In this document: positions 1 through 7,884 of the stretch, one piece after another
Layout of the letters: every line of letters starts with the position of its first letter
How positions within the stretch are numbered: the stretch's first letter is position 1
Assembly: GCA_902789365.1 (NCBI GenBank)
Contig: CADANQ010000016.1
Span: 1 to 40,603, forward strand
From: an uncultured Eubacteriales bacterium
Lineage (GTDB): Bacteria; Bacillota; Clostridia; Christensenellales; Aristaeellaceae
Direction: 5' to 3'
DNA length: 40,603 nt
Program-made: the position numbers and the translations under genes
Notes under the pieces: generated by a model
What the model was told of the DNA's origin: nothing
The model's input: the letters and a program-made list of their open reading frames with translations, nothing else
Database searches by the model: none

Positions 1-253
1 GAAGAAGGAAGAAGGCGGCCGTCACACCCCGTTCTTCAACGGCTATCGTCCTCAGTTCTACTTCCGCACCACCGACGTGACCGGCAGCATCAAACTGCCT
101 GATGGCGTTGAGATGGTCATGCCCGGCGACAACGTCGAGATGGAAGTCCAGCTGATCACCCCCATCGCCATCGAAGCCGGTCTGCGTTTCGCTATCCGCG
201 AAGGCGGCCACACCGTTGGCGCCGGCGCCGTTACCCGCATGGTCGAGTCCTGA
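1..253 (+). CDS. tuf: Elongation factor Tu, C-terminal end (partial)
   Basis: This is the last 83 codons of EF-Tu, the GTPase that brings aminoacyl-tRNA to the ribosome. Reading from base 2 gives the domain III signature with [21 protein letters not shown], a central [12 protein letters not shown] block and the ending [16 protein letters not shown] before a TGA stop at 251-253. These are near-universal in bacterial EF-Tu. The 5' part lies outside the window. A strong hairpin terminator follows 31 bases later, so this is the end of its transcription unit. Confidence 0.97.
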   Translation, partial: KKEEGGRHTPFFNGYRPQFYFRTTDVTGSIKLPDGVEMVMPGDNVEMEVQLITPIAIEAGLRFAIREGGHTVGAGAVTRMVES

Positions 254-284
254 TCGGCTTATTGCGAATAATCAGCACTTTCAG

Positions 285-309
285 GGGACCGCTTCGGCGG
301 TCCCTTTTT
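285..309 (+). terminator. Intrinsic terminator of tuf
   Basis: An 8-bp perfect stem GGGACCGC/GCGGTCCC (285-292 with 297-304) carries a TTCG tetraloop and is followed by five T residues. It is a textbook rho-independent terminator placed just after the tuf stop. Confidence 0.93.
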
Positions 310-316
310 CATGTTC

Positions 317-355
317 AAAAAAACCGGGGCGGGTTAAATTGATCCGTCCCGGTTT
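317..355 (-). terminator. Intrinsic terminator of the manA-murB-whiA operon
   Basis: On the minus strand an imperfect 12-bp stem starting AAACCGGG (344-355 with 321-332, one mismatch) is followed by a run of T residues (the A run at 317-323 on the plus strand). It lies directly after the whiA stop and faces the tuf terminator, so the two convergent units each have their own terminator. Confidence 0.8.
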
Positions 356-356
356 G

Positions 357-1301
357 TTATTCGTTTTCCATATCGTCCAGGTGCTTTTCGATGTCCTTCA
401 GACGGTGGTACAGCCCGCTTTTGGATATGCCCCCTTCGTGAACCTTTGCCAGCTCCTCCAGGGACGCTTCAGGATACGCGGTCCTGAGACGCGCCGTTTC
501 AAGGAGCCTTTTCGTAAGGCCTCCCCCGTCCGGATGGGCCTCAAGGAAGGTTTCGATCCGGTCCGCCAGTTCTCCCGCGAAGGCCAGCTGTTTTTTCAGG
601 TTGCCCTCGTCGCAGTTGCTGGCCCGGTTGGCCTTTCCCCGGGATTCCCGGGTGATCCGGATGTTTTCCAGGTCCATCATGGCGCTGTGGGCCCCCATCA
701 GGGCCAGGAGCGCCGCTTCGTCATCCCCCCGGGTGACCGAAATCGTGTATCCGGCACCTTTTTCACGGGTATGGAAAGCGATGTCCGCCTTCCCGAGCAG
801 CGACGATATGATACGCGCTTTATCGCTTCCCGACGCGAAAAAGCTGATCAGATAGCCCTTTTCCGGTGAAAGCATATTTCCCGCGCTGAGGAACGCGCCT
901 CTCAGGTAGGCGCTTCTGCAGCACTTTTTTGAAAAGATGCTTCTGGGTACGCCGTGGAAATCCTCGATATCGCCGTTCTGCCGCAGCATCCTCAGCGCCG
1001 TAAGAAGACGGCGGGAATCCGCTTCTCCGAGGCGCAGCGTGCAAATCCGTCTTCCCCCGAACCGGCCGACATATGCGTATTCGGGGGTTGAGATGATGTC
1101 GAAGCGCAGCTTAAGCAGCAAAAAGATCCGTTTGGCGAGGGAGGTGTTTTCGGTGCGGAACGCCACCGAAAACCTGCCTCGTCCCCGGAAGGACAGCGTG
1201 CCGCAGCCCTGCACGAGCGCGCTCATTTCACTGAGCATGCAGCAGTTTTTTTCGGGCTTCAGGCGGATCAGTTCCCGCTTGGCTTCCGCGGAAAAACTCA
1301 T
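357..1301 (-). CDS. whiA: DNA-binding protein WhiA
   Basis: This 314-residue protein matches the WhiA family in length and pattern. The N-terminal part begins MSFSAEAKREL and continues with a homing-endonuclease-like fold segment (about 20-200). The C-terminal half carries an R-rich stretch (SRGKANRASNCDEGNLKK, about 217-235) and a helix-turn-helix segment with SLEELAKVHEGGISKSGLYHRL. WhiA controls sporulation septation in Streptomyces and affects cell division and chromosome segregation in Bacillus. Its ATG lies directly against the murB stop (1302), so the two are co-transcribed and probably translationally coupled. In many Firmicutes whiA follows rapZ (yvcJ) and yvcK; neither is present here, although murB, another member of that neighbourhood, is retained. 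Confidence 0.93.
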   Translation of the reverse strand: MSFSAEAKRELIRLKPEKNCCMLSEMSALVQGCGTLSFRGRGRFSVAFRTENTSLAKRIFLLLKLRFDIISTPEYAYVGRFGGRRICTLRLGEADSRRLLTALRMLRQNGDIEDFHGVPRSIFSKKCCRSAYLRGAFLSAGNMLSPEKGYLISFFASGSDKARIISSLLGKADIAFHTREKGAGYTISVTRGDDEAALLALMGAHSAMMDLENIRITRESRGKANRASNCDEGNLKKQLAFAGELADRIETFLEAHPDGGGLTKRLLETARLRTAYPEASLEELAKVHEGGISKSGLYHRLKDIEKHLDDMENE

Positions 1302-2207
1302 TTACATATCCCCCGCAAGGCGGACTTCCGTTTCCAGTTCGACGCCGCTCTTTTCCCGTACCGCGCGTATCACCAGGTCTTTCAGCTTCAGTACGTCCTC
1401 GCAGGTCGCGTTCCCGTTGTTGACGATAAACCCCGCGTGCTTGGGGCTGACCTGGGCGCCGCCGACACTGACGCCCTTCAGACCGGCCTGCTCGATCAGC
1501 GCTCCGGCAAAACCATCCTTCGGACGCTTGAAAAACGATCCCGCGCTGCCCCGGTCCAGCGGCTGCTTTTCCCTCCTCCGGGCGTCCAGATCGCGGATCA
1601 GCCGGAAGCTTTCCTCTTTTTTCCCCGGAACCAGGCTGAAAATCACGGAAAGGACGATTCCGCCGTTTTCCTGGAGGGCGGAATACCGGTAGCCGAAGCG
1701 CAGTTTTTCAGCGGGCACCTCTTCGATCCTGTCCCCGAAAAGGATGCGCGCGCTTTCCGCCACCTGAGACATTTCTCCGTCGTAGGCTCCGGCGTTCATG
1801 AAGACCGCGCCGCCGACTGTTCCCGGAATCCCGTGGGCGAATTCAAGACCGGCAAGGTTCGCTTCCGCCGCAATAACAGACACCCGGGAAAGCAGCGCGC
1901 CGCACTCGGCGCGCACACGCGTTCCCTCCGGAACAACACGGTCCATGGCGCAGGTGGATATGACCGCGCCGTCAAAGCCCCTGTCAGAAAACAGAAGATT
2001 GCTTCCTTTCCCGACGATCATATGCTTTACGCCCTCCCTCCGGCACGCGGACAGGAGGGCGATAAGCGCCTCCGGGGTTTCAGGCAGGCAGAACAGGGCG
2101 GCTGCGCCGCCGATGCGGAAGGTGGTATGGGCCGACATGGGCTCGTCAGCGCGGAAGGAACAGCCTCCGACGGATTCCGTCAGGCGTTCCAGAATGCTGT
2201 GCTTCAT
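1302..2207 (-). CDS. murB: UDP-N-acetylenolpyruvoylglucosamine reductase
   Basis: MurB is the FAD/NADPH enzyme that reduces UDP-GlcNAc-enolpyruvate to UDP-MurNAc in cytoplasmic peptidoglycan precursor synthesis. The 301-residue protein shows the FAD-binding block (THTTFRIGGAA, then VGKGSNLLFSDRGFDG), the HGIPGTVGGAVFMNAGAY motif, the RYSALQ segment and the catalytic RGSAGSFFKRP serine region. It is the short MurB type without the extra loop of the E. coli enzyme. I chose the ATG at 2207 because AAGGGG stands 6 bases upstream; the open frame extends further but covers the end of manA. It starts 13 bases after the manA stop. Confidence 0.95.
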   Translation of the reverse strand: MKHSILERLTESVGGCSFRADEPMSAHTTFRIGGAAALFCLPETPEALIALLSACRREGVKHMIVGKGSNLLFSDRGFDGAVISTCAMDRVVPEGTRVRAECGALLSRVSVIAAEANLAGLEFAHGIPGTVGGAVFMNAGAYDGEMSQVAESARILFGDRIEEVPAEKLRFGYRYSALQENGGIVLSVIFSLVPGKKEESFRLIRDLDARRREKQPLDRGSAGSFFKRPKDGFAGALIEQAGLKGVSVGGAQVSPKHAGFIVNNGNATCEDVLKLKDLVIRAVREKSGVELETEVRLAGDM

Positions 2208-2220
2208 CGCAGTCCCCTTT

Positions 2221-3168
2221 TCAGACCGTCGGGAAGGAAAGGAGCAGTTTCCCTGTGGTAATCTCAAGATCATACCCGTCCGCGGGAAGCAGGGCTGTCA
2301 TGCCGCCCTTCAGGCGAAGCTCTCCCCCGTCCCAGCGGAGGCAGGTATCCTCCAGCGCCGTCAGGATACGGAAAACGCGGCGGTCGGAAGCCAGGCGGAG
2401 GGTGGTGTTCGTCCATCTTTCCAGCGAAAAATACTTTTCCCTCAGCAGCAGTTCCCGTCCGTTCCCCAGATCCTTCGCAGCCGCGCTTTCCTGCCGGATA
2501 TCAAGGTCCGTCACGTCGATGGCCTTTTCGATGTGCAGTTCGCGCTTTTTCCCGTTGGCGTCCGTTCTGTCCCAGTCATAAAAACGGTAGGTCACGTCGC
2601 TGGACTGCTGAATCTCATAGATCAGGATCCCCGCGCCGATGGCGTGAACCGTTCCCGAAGGGATGTAATAGACCTCCCCGGGACGGACGCGGACCCTGCC
2701 CAGCAGCTTTTCAACTTCCTTCCCCCGGAGGGAAGCGGCTTTCAGCTGTTCCCTGGTGGTCCCGGGCAGCACGCCGTAAACCAGCTCCGCTCCTTCGTCG
2801 CAGTCCAGAATAACCCACGCCTCGGTCTTCCCCAGCTTGTTTTCGACCCGTTTCGCGTATTCGTCGTCGGGATGGACCTGTACGGAAAGCCTGTCCCGGG
2901 CGTCCAACAGCTTGAGGAGCAGAGGAAAATCGCCCCTGACCTCGGTGCCCGTCACCCGGTCGCCGTATTCCGCGATAATGTCCCCGAGGGGCCTGCCCGC
3001 ATCGTCCCGGGAATTGAGTCCCGGGATCATGCTGAGCTCCAGGCTTTCTCCCGTCCTGTCGTCGGGAATGTCTTTTCCGAATACTTTTTTCAGCCGGTCC
3101 CCTCCCCAGGGCGTATCTTTCCCATGCCTGTAAGCCGGGTGCATCCTGATCGGTTCAAGTTTCGTCAC
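2221..3168 (-). CDS. manA: Mannose-6-phosphate isomerase, class I
   Basis: This 315-residue cupin enzyme interconverts mannose-6-phosphate and fructose-6-phosphate, feeding mannose use or GDP-mannose supply. The zinc ligands expected of the class are visible: Q97 and H99 in SVQVHPDD, E116 in KTEAWVIL and H175 in SGTVHAIG. The length fits the short bacterial form. Translation starts at GTG (3166-3168), preceded by AGGAGG at 7 bases. It heads the manA-murB-whiA unit. A terminator hairpin of the upstream dipeptidase gene lies only 18 bases before it, and I see no clear promoter in that gap, so expression may depend partly on readthrough. Confidence 0.94.
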   Translation of the reverse strand: MTKLEPIRMHPAYRHGKDTPWGGDRLKKVFGKDIPDDRTGESLELSMIPGLNSRDDAGRPLGDIIAEYGDRVTGTEVRGDFPLLLKLLDARDRLSVQVHPDDEYAKRVENKLGKTEAWVILDCDEGAELVYGVLPGTTREQLKAASLRGKEVEKLLGRVRVRPGEVYYIPSGTVHAIGAGILIYEIQQSSDVTYRFYDWDRTDANGKKRELHIEKAIDVTDLDIRQESAAAKDLGNGRELLLREKYFSLERWTNTTLRLASDRRVFRILTALEDTCLRWDGGELRLKGGMTALLPADGYDLEITTGKLLLSFPTV

Positions 3169-3186
3169 TGTAATCCTCCTGTCCGT

Positions 3187-3226
3187 AAAAGCGCCGGGGA
3201 GAGAAGCCCCACTCTCCCGTGGCGCT
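3187..3226 (-). terminator. Hairpin terminator after the dipeptidase gene
   Basis: On the minus strand AGCGCC and GGGAGAG blocks pair with CTCTCCC and GGCGCT across a short loop, then only four T residues follow. The stem is long but the T tract is weak, so termination may be partial and allow readthrough into manA. Confidence 0.65.
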
Positions 3227-3246
3227 GTTTATCAAATCATTTCGAG

Positions 3247-4626
3247 TCAGGCGCCGGCAAGCCGGACGATGGCGCACGCAAAGATCCTCAGGTTCTGGTA
3301 AAACCGTTCCAGATCCATGAATTCGTCGGGCTGATGGGCCATCTCGGTGTCCCCGGGGAACAGCGCGCCGAAAGCCACGCCCTCGTCCATTTCCCGGGCA
3401 TAGGTGCCGCCGCCGATGGCCATGGCCTCGCCCTTTTCGCCGGTAATTTCCTCATACGCCGCCAGCAGCTCCCTGACCAGGGTGGATTCCGCGCTGACGA
3501 AATGCGGGGTACGGGAGGAAAGCAGCGTCGCCTCAAGCCGTCCGTTCAGCGTCATGGTCAGGGCCTTCATCATGCTGTCCACATTCATCAGCAGGGGATA
3601 GCGGATATCAAGGATCACCCGGGCGGAGCCGCTTTCCTCCCCTGCCTGGATAATATCCATGGCGCAGGTCAGCTTACCGCTGAGCTTATCCTCCACGGCG
3701 ATGCCCAGCTTCTCGCCGTGATAGTCCATGCCCACCAGGTCCGCCAGCTGTCCGATCGCGCCGCCCACGCCGATCCCCTTCAGGATCAGGAGCATCTGTC
3801 CGATGGCGTTTTTGCAGTTTTCGCCCATGGCCGCATGGCCCTGGACACCGATCGTCCGGATGGTGACCTCTCCGCCTTCGCAAACGGCGGCGGTCTCAAA
3901 GCCCAGTTCCCGTCCGCATTCCTCCGCGCGGGCCGCCAGTGCTTCGTCCCCCAGGACCACCGCTTCGGCTTCGCCCGGGATCACGTTCACCGCGTGGCCG
4001 ACGTTGAAGCGCTTCAGCCGCACCCCATCCTTTGACAGCGCGCCTTCCAGCGCCACGTGGCAGCCGCCCTTCTCCAGGTTGATCACGGGATAATCGGCGT
4101 CGGGACTGAAACCGGAGCGGGGCATCACCGCGTTCTTTTTATAATGACTCAGGCTGACGGTACCGGTCTCCTCGTCGCACCCGAAAACCAGGCGCACTTT
4201 CCTCTTCAGCGGGATGCCTGCGCGTTTCACCGCCGCCAGCGCATACGCCGCCGCGACCATCGGGCCCTTGTCGTCGCTGGAGCCGCGGCCCCAGATCTTT
4301 CCGTCGTGAATATCCCCGCAGAACGGTTCCATGGTCCACCCCTCGCCCACCGGCACCACGTCCAGATGCCCGAGGATGCCAAGGGCTTCCTCGGCTTTTC
4401 CGTCGCCGCAGTCCGCGTGCATGGCATATCCGTCGTCGACGAAGGTTTCAAAGCCCAGGCTCTTCATATCCTTTTCCGCCATGTCCAGCATGGCGCGGAT
4501 ATCCTTCCCGAAGGGGGCGCCGGAAGCCGGCTCCGTGGGAACGCTGGGCTGTCGGATCCATTTCTGTAGCGTTATTACCGCTTCCTCACGGATCAGGGAT
4601 AACTGTTTCTCAAGTTCTCCGTTCAT
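3247..4626 (-). CDS. M20 family dipeptidase (PepV-like)
   Basis: A 459-residue zinc metallopeptidase of the PepV/Sapep type, which cleaves dipeptides and tripeptides in the cytoplasm. Visible metal and catalytic motifs are GHLDVVPVGEGW (His ligand and catalytic Asp), WGRGSSDDKGPM (bridging Asp), VFGCDEETG (catalytic Glu and ligand Glu), FSPDADYPV, and near the end a GGGTYAREM block and PGDTEMAHQPDE with the final His ligand. The start at 4626 has an AGGACAGG sequence upstream and overlaps the preceding methyltransferase gene by 17 bases, which suggests coupled translation. It is the last gene of the operon. The exact substrate cannot be read from the sequence. Confidence 0.9.
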   Translation of the reverse strand: MNGELEKQLSLIREEAVITLQKWIRQPSVPTEPASGAPFGKDIRAMLDMAEKDMKSLGFETFVDDGYAMHADCGDGKAEEALGILGHLDVVPVGEGWTMEPFCGDIHDGKIWGRGSSDDKGPMVAAAYALAAVKRAGIPLKRKVRLVFGCDEETGTVSLSHYKKNAVMPRSGFSPDADYPVINLEKGGCHVALEGALSKDGVRLKRFNVGHAVNVIPGEAEAVVLGDEALAARAEECGRELGFETAAVCEGGEVTIRTIGVQGHAAMGENCKNAIGQMLLILKGIGVGGAIGQLADLVGMDYHGEKLGIAVEDKLSGKLTCAMDIIQAGEESGSARVILDIRYPLLMNVDSMMKALTMTLNGRLEATLLSSRTPHFVSAESTLVRELLAAYEEITGEKGEAMAIGGGTYAREMDEGVAFGALFPGDTEMAHQPDEFMDLERFYQNLRIFACAIVRLAGA

Positions 4627-5251
4627 TTTCCACCTGTCCTTTCGTTCGGTCCCCGCCGCGCTTTCCCGCGCAGGCAATCACCCAGAAGCCGCCGCTTTTT
4701 TCTACGGCTTTCGCTTCCGAAAAAACCGTGTTCAGATATTTCAGGGCCGATTCGGCGCCCTGCTGCTTCCGGATTACAAGATACAGCCGGCCGTCCGGCG
4801 AAAGCCTGTCCGCGGCTTCCTTAAACAAACGATAGATGACGCTTTTCCCTGCGCGGATCGGCGGATTGGTTACCACCGTGTCAAAGGTCCCCTCCAGGGA
4901 CGTAAAACCGTCGGACAGGAACACCTCCCCGTCCACACCGTTCTCCTTCAGGTTCCGCCGGCTCAGTTCCACCGCCCTTTCGTTGACGTCGCACAGCACC
5001 ACCCTTGCGTCCCCGCGGGTTTTGCCGATCACCGTCCCGATCAGCCCCCAGCCGCAGCCAAGGTCCAGCACACGGCCCCGCAGGTCCTTCGGGAGCGCTT
5101 TCAGAAGCGTCCGGCTGCCCTTGTCAATCTCCCCTTTGGAAAAGACGCCCGCGTCGGTCCAGAAGGCCATGGACACGCCTTCAACGACCGTTTCGAACCT
5201 TTCCGGACGGCTGGCGCTTCCGGGAGTCTGAGCAAAATACATATCGTTCAA
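4610..5251 (-). CDS. Class I SAM-dependent methyltransferase, RsmC-like
   Basis: This 213-residue protein has the methyltransferase 'small domain' architecture of RsmC and B. subtilis YbxB: an N-terminal segment with FWTDAGVFSKGEIDKGS, the SAM-binding motif LDLGCGWGLIG (about 62-72), an acidic DVNERAV motif II, and the base-binding NPPIRAGK motif (about 129-136) typical of guanine-N2 or adenine-N6 RNA methylation. RsmC modifies G1207 of 16S rRNA; whether this protein targets the same base is inference. Its start overlaps the stop of the pseudouridine synthase gene (ATGA at 5248-5251), putting two likely rRNA-modification enzymes side by side. Confidence 0.86.
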   Translation of the reverse strand: MNDMYFAQTPGSASRPERFETVVEGVSMAFWTDAGVFSKGEIDKGSRTLLKALPKDLRGRVLDLGCGWGLIGTVIGKTRGDARVVLCDVNERAVELSRRNLKENGVDGEVFLSDGFTSLEGTFDTVVTNPPIRAGKSVIYRLFKEAADRLSPDGRLYLVIRKQQGAESALKYLNTVFSEAKAVEKSGGFWVIACAGKRGGDRTKGQVENERRT

Positions 5252-5961
5252 AGCTTATCCTCCATTCCCGCCGCCTGACGGATCAGGCGTATCTCCTCTT
5301 CCGTCAGGGTTCTGTATTCCCCTTCCGCGAGGTGCGGATCCAGGCGCAGAGGACCGAAGCTTTCCCTGTGCAGACGCACAACCCGGCATCCCAGGGCGGC
5401 GAACATCCGCTTGACCTGGTGGTATTTTCCTTCCCATACGGTCACCCTCGCCTCCCCCGGGGAAAGGACCTCCAGTTCGGCGGGCAGCGCCGTGAAGTCC
5501 TTCAGCCGAATGCCTTCCCGGAACCTGTCGGCCGCGTCGGGCGGAAGGGGCGTGTCCAGCTCCGCCCGGTATACCTTGTCCACATGCCGTTTCGGGGAAA
5601 TCAACCGGTGCCCAAGCACCCCGTCATCGGTCAGGAGCAGGAGCCCGGTGGTGTCCTTATCCAGCCGTCCCACCGGCATGCATCCGTTTTTTACGCAAAG
5701 CGGCGGCAGCAGGTCCATTACCGTCGGCGCCTCCCTGTCCCGGGCGGCGGTCAGGAGCCCCGCGGGCTTATGGAGCATGATACAGGTGTGCCCCGGAAGA
5801 CTGACGGGTTTGCCGTCAACAGCCGCCTGCCGGCCTTCCGTTTCGGCGCCGCTGTCCCGGATGACCGCGCCGTCCAATGTCACCCTGCCCGCCCGGATCA
5901 GCGCCTGCGCCTCCCGCCGGCTGCCGTACCCCATATGCGAAAGGAGCCTGTCAAGCCTCAG
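5248..5961 (-). CDS. 16S rRNA pseudouridine synthase, RsuA family (probable CTG start)
   Basis: An RsuA/RluB/E/F-type enzyme that isomerises a uridine in rRNA. The catalytic motif GRLDKDTTGLLLLTDDG is clear, with catalytic Asp at about residue 102 from the CTG, followed by the KVYRAEL and EGKYHQVKRMF motifs. The N-terminal S4 RNA-binding domain begins RLDRLLSHMGYGSRREAQ. The first ATG in frame (5934) would cut that domain, losing RLDRLLSH. No ATG, GTG or TTG lies further upstream in frame, but a CTG at 5959-5961 restores the S4 start and has GGAGGGAG about 9 bases before it, so I propose CTG initiation. The CTG lies within the end of the upstream membrane-protein gene. With an ATG start the gene would be 5248-5934. 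Confidence 0.88.
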   Translation of the reverse strand: MRLDRLLSHMGYGSRREAQALIRAGRVTLDGAVIRDSGAETEGRQAAVDGKPVSLPGHTCIMLHKPAGLLTAARDREAPTVMDLLPPLCVKNGCMPVGRLDKDTTGLLLLTDDGVLGHRLISPKRHVDKVYRAELDTPLPPDAADRFREGIRLKDFTALPAELEVLSPGEARVTVWEGKYHQVKRMFAALGCRVVRLHRESFGPLRLDPHLAEGEYRTLTEEEIRLIRQAAGMEDKL

Positions 5962-6829
5962 AGCGATCCTCTCCCTCCAGAATTCCGGTGATCAGGTCTG
6001 CGTTCCTGGTTTTCCTCAGGGCCGCCAGGGGCACATGGACCGTCAACAGAACCAGTCCCATCCTCAGCAGCACGGTCCCCGGAATCCCTTTATTTCTTAA
6101 ATTCTTTAAAACCCGCGCCAGTTCCGTGGCGGCGTTCATCGCGCCGTATTGAAAATGAATATCCTTCAGGAATGCCTGCCACAGGACAAAAGCCCACAGG
6201 CAAAGGGACGGAAGGGTCAGAAGGATATTGATTCCCGCGCTCCCGAGCCGCCGGCTGAAAAACCGATTCCTGGCCTCCCTGCGGCTTTTACGCTCCTTCC
6301 GGGTATCTTTCAGGCTCATGTCCCTGAAATCCGATTCCATATCCAGCCACCAGGCGGCCGCGGCGATCAATGCCGAAATGAGGATCATACCGAGCAGCGC
6401 GGCCGTTCCCTCGGGACTTGATCCGCCGAAAATTGCCCCCAGGGGCTTGAGGACCTTCCTACTCCAGTTTATGAGGTCCATGACACTGAATCCGTAATAC
6501 CAAAGCCCCATCAGGAAGAACGCCGGGACGCACCACGGCAGCCCCCGCCCCAAACGGGCTGCTCCGGATGAAAGCAGCCGCCCGTATCCGGCTTTACCCG
6601 CGGAGGATGCGGACGAAAATGATCTGAGGCGCATATAACCGAAATTTCTCGCCGGGATAACCGCAAAAAGATAGAACAGCAGGCCCGCGGCTGCCCGGAC
6701 CGCAACCGAAAAACCGGTCCGGCCGCCGAGAAGGGCCGCCAGCGCCGGATAAAGCGCCGCAATCCTCAGCGCCGTCAGCGCCAGCGCCGTCAGGAGGATC
6801 TCGCCCAGGTTGTCAAAAAAGGTCTTCAT
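5951..6829 (-). CDS. Membrane protein of unknown function
   Basis: I do not recognise the family. The protein of about 292 residues has five or six hydrophobic segments: near 10-40, 45-65, 95-120, 145-165, 205-230 and 260-280. A strongly basic cytoplasmic-looking loop (KDTRKERKSRREARNRFFSRR) sits between the fourth and fifth. I used the ATG at 6829; a GTG at 6841 is in frame but sits directly on the AAAAGGG sequence. It is the first gene of an operon continuing into the pseudouridine synthase, methyltransferase and dipeptidase genes, and its end overlaps the next coding start. Nothing in the context fixes its role. Confidence 0.75.
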   Translation of the reverse strand: MKTFFDNLGEILLTALALTALRIAALYPALAALLGGRTGFSVAVRAAAGLLFYLFAVIPARNFGYMRLRSFSSASSAGKAGYGRLLSSGAARLGRGLPWCVPAFFLMGLWYYGFSVMDLINWSRKVLKPLGAIFGGSSPEGTAALLGMILISALIAAAAWWLDMESDFRDMSLKDTRKERKSRREARNRFFSRRLGSAGINILLTLPSLCLWAFVLWQAFLKDIHFQYGAMNAATELARVLKNLRNKGIPGTVLLRMGLVLLTVHVPLAALRKTRNADLITGILEGEDRSEA

Positions 6830-6866
6830 GGCGTCCCGCACCCTTTTAATCAGTCAGTACCCGTAC

Positions 6867-6894
6867 ATTATATATGAGCGGCCGGAAAAAGCAA
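6867..6894 (-). promoter_or_regulatory. Promoter for the membrane protein-rsuA-rsmC-dipeptidase operon
   Basis: On the minus strand a perfect TATAAT (6867-6872) lies 16 bases downstream of TTGCTT (6889-6894). It is divergent from the promoter of the PHP phosphatase operon. The -35 match is only partial. Confidence 0.55.
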
Positions 6895-6934
6895 CCGCGC
6901 GCAAACCGCCCGTCGAAAGAGTCCGAAGCGCATG

Positions 6935-6963
6935 TTGTTTTTGCGCATGAAACATGATAGAAT
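6935..6963 (+). promoter_or_regulatory. Promoter for the PHP phosphatase-phoH-pgpH-ybeY/cdd-era operon
   Basis: TTGTTT (6935-6940) and TAGAAT (6958-6963) are separated by exactly 17 bases, a sigma-A-type spacing, about 43 bases upstream of the first start codon. Confidence 0.65.
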
Positions 6964-7006
6964 AAGCATGGGGTTTTATCCTAATCCTTTTTCCGGGAGA
7001 TCGCCC

Positions 7007-7870
7007 ATGAGGATCCTTTCCAACTGTCACACGCACACCACCCACTGCGACGGCAAAACTCCGGCCGAAGACACCGTGCTCGCGGCCCTTGGAAAGGGCT
7101 TTCGTTCCCTGGGCTTCACATCCCACGCTCCGCAGCATTTTGACCTGCCCTACGCCGTCAGGCCGGACAGGGAAGGGGATTACATCAGGGAGATCCGCGC
7201 CCTCGCCGACAAATACCGTTCCCGGATCACCATCCGGTGCGGCATTGAGCGGGACCTGTTTTCCTGCGCGGATGTTTACCCCTATGATTATTTCATCGCC
7301 TCGGTACACTATCTCCCCTGCGGCGCGGAAATGCCGGCGGTGGACGGATCCCCGGAATGCCTGGCGGAAGCGGTGCGCGGCTTTTACGGCGGCAGCGGCC
7401 TTCGGGCCGTCAGGGCCTATTACAGTCTTCTCGCGGCCTATGCCAGGGCCTGGCGTCCCCCGGTCATCGGGCATTTTGACCTGATCAAAAAAAACAACGC
7501 CGCCCTCGGCCTGTTTGACGAAAACGATCCCGCCTACATGGAAGCGGTCTTTGAGGCCCTGAAGGCGATACGGGAAGCCGGGTCCCTCCTGGAGGTCAAT
7601 ACCGGAGGAATGGCCCGTAACGTCGTCAGCGAGCCCTACCCTTCCGCCGCCGTCCTTCGGATGTGGCGCGGCATGGGCGGCGGCGTCACCGTGTCGTCGG
7701 ACTGTCATGACGCACGTTTTCTGGATTACGCTTTTGATCAGGTGCCGGACATCCTTTCCGGCGCCGGCTTCGACCGGGTCTTTGTCCTGGGAACGGGAAA
7801 GACCCTTTGGGAGGAGGTCCCCCTGGACGCTCCCGCCGCCCCGTCCTCCGGGGCGGAACAGTCTTACTGA
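7007..7870 (+). CDS. PHP-domain phosphatase, histidinol-phosphatase (HisK) type
   Basis: A 287-residue PHP-fold metal-dependent phosphoesterase. The N-terminal metal motif NCHTHTTHCDG is followed by FTSHAPQH, GIERDLF, the SVHYLP histidine, GHFDLIKK and the closing VSSDCHD motif, in the order of HisK-type histidinol-phosphatases, which dephosphorylate histidinol-phosphate in histidine synthesis. Related PHP proteins act on other phosphoesters, and no other his gene is nearby, so the substrate is inference. The ATG at 7007 has GGGAGA about 8 bases upstream. PhoH follows 14 bases later. The protein ends with a short Ala/Pro/Ser tail. Confidence 0.85.
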   Translation: MRILSNCHTHTTHCDGKTPAEDTVLAALGKGFRSLGFTSHAPQHFDLPYAVRPDREGDYIREIRALADKYRSRITIRCGIERDLFSCADVYPYDYFIASVHYLPCGAEMPAVDGSPECLAEAVRGFYGGSGLRAVRAYYSLLAAYARAWRPPVIGHFDLIKKNNAALGLFDENDPAYMEAVFEALKAIREAGSLLEVNTGGMARNVVSEPYPSAAVLRMWRGMGGGVTVSSDCHDARFLDYAFDQVPDILSGAGFDRVFVLGTGKTLWEEVPLDAPAAPSSGAEQSY

Positions 7871-7884
7871 ACGGAGATGGAATA

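Noticed and set aside
1798..4035. 745-codon plus-strand open frame across the murB, manA and dipeptidase genes
   Set aside because: It runs antisense to three clearly recognisable genes, has no recognisable domain and no ribosome-binding site; it is a by-product of high GC content.
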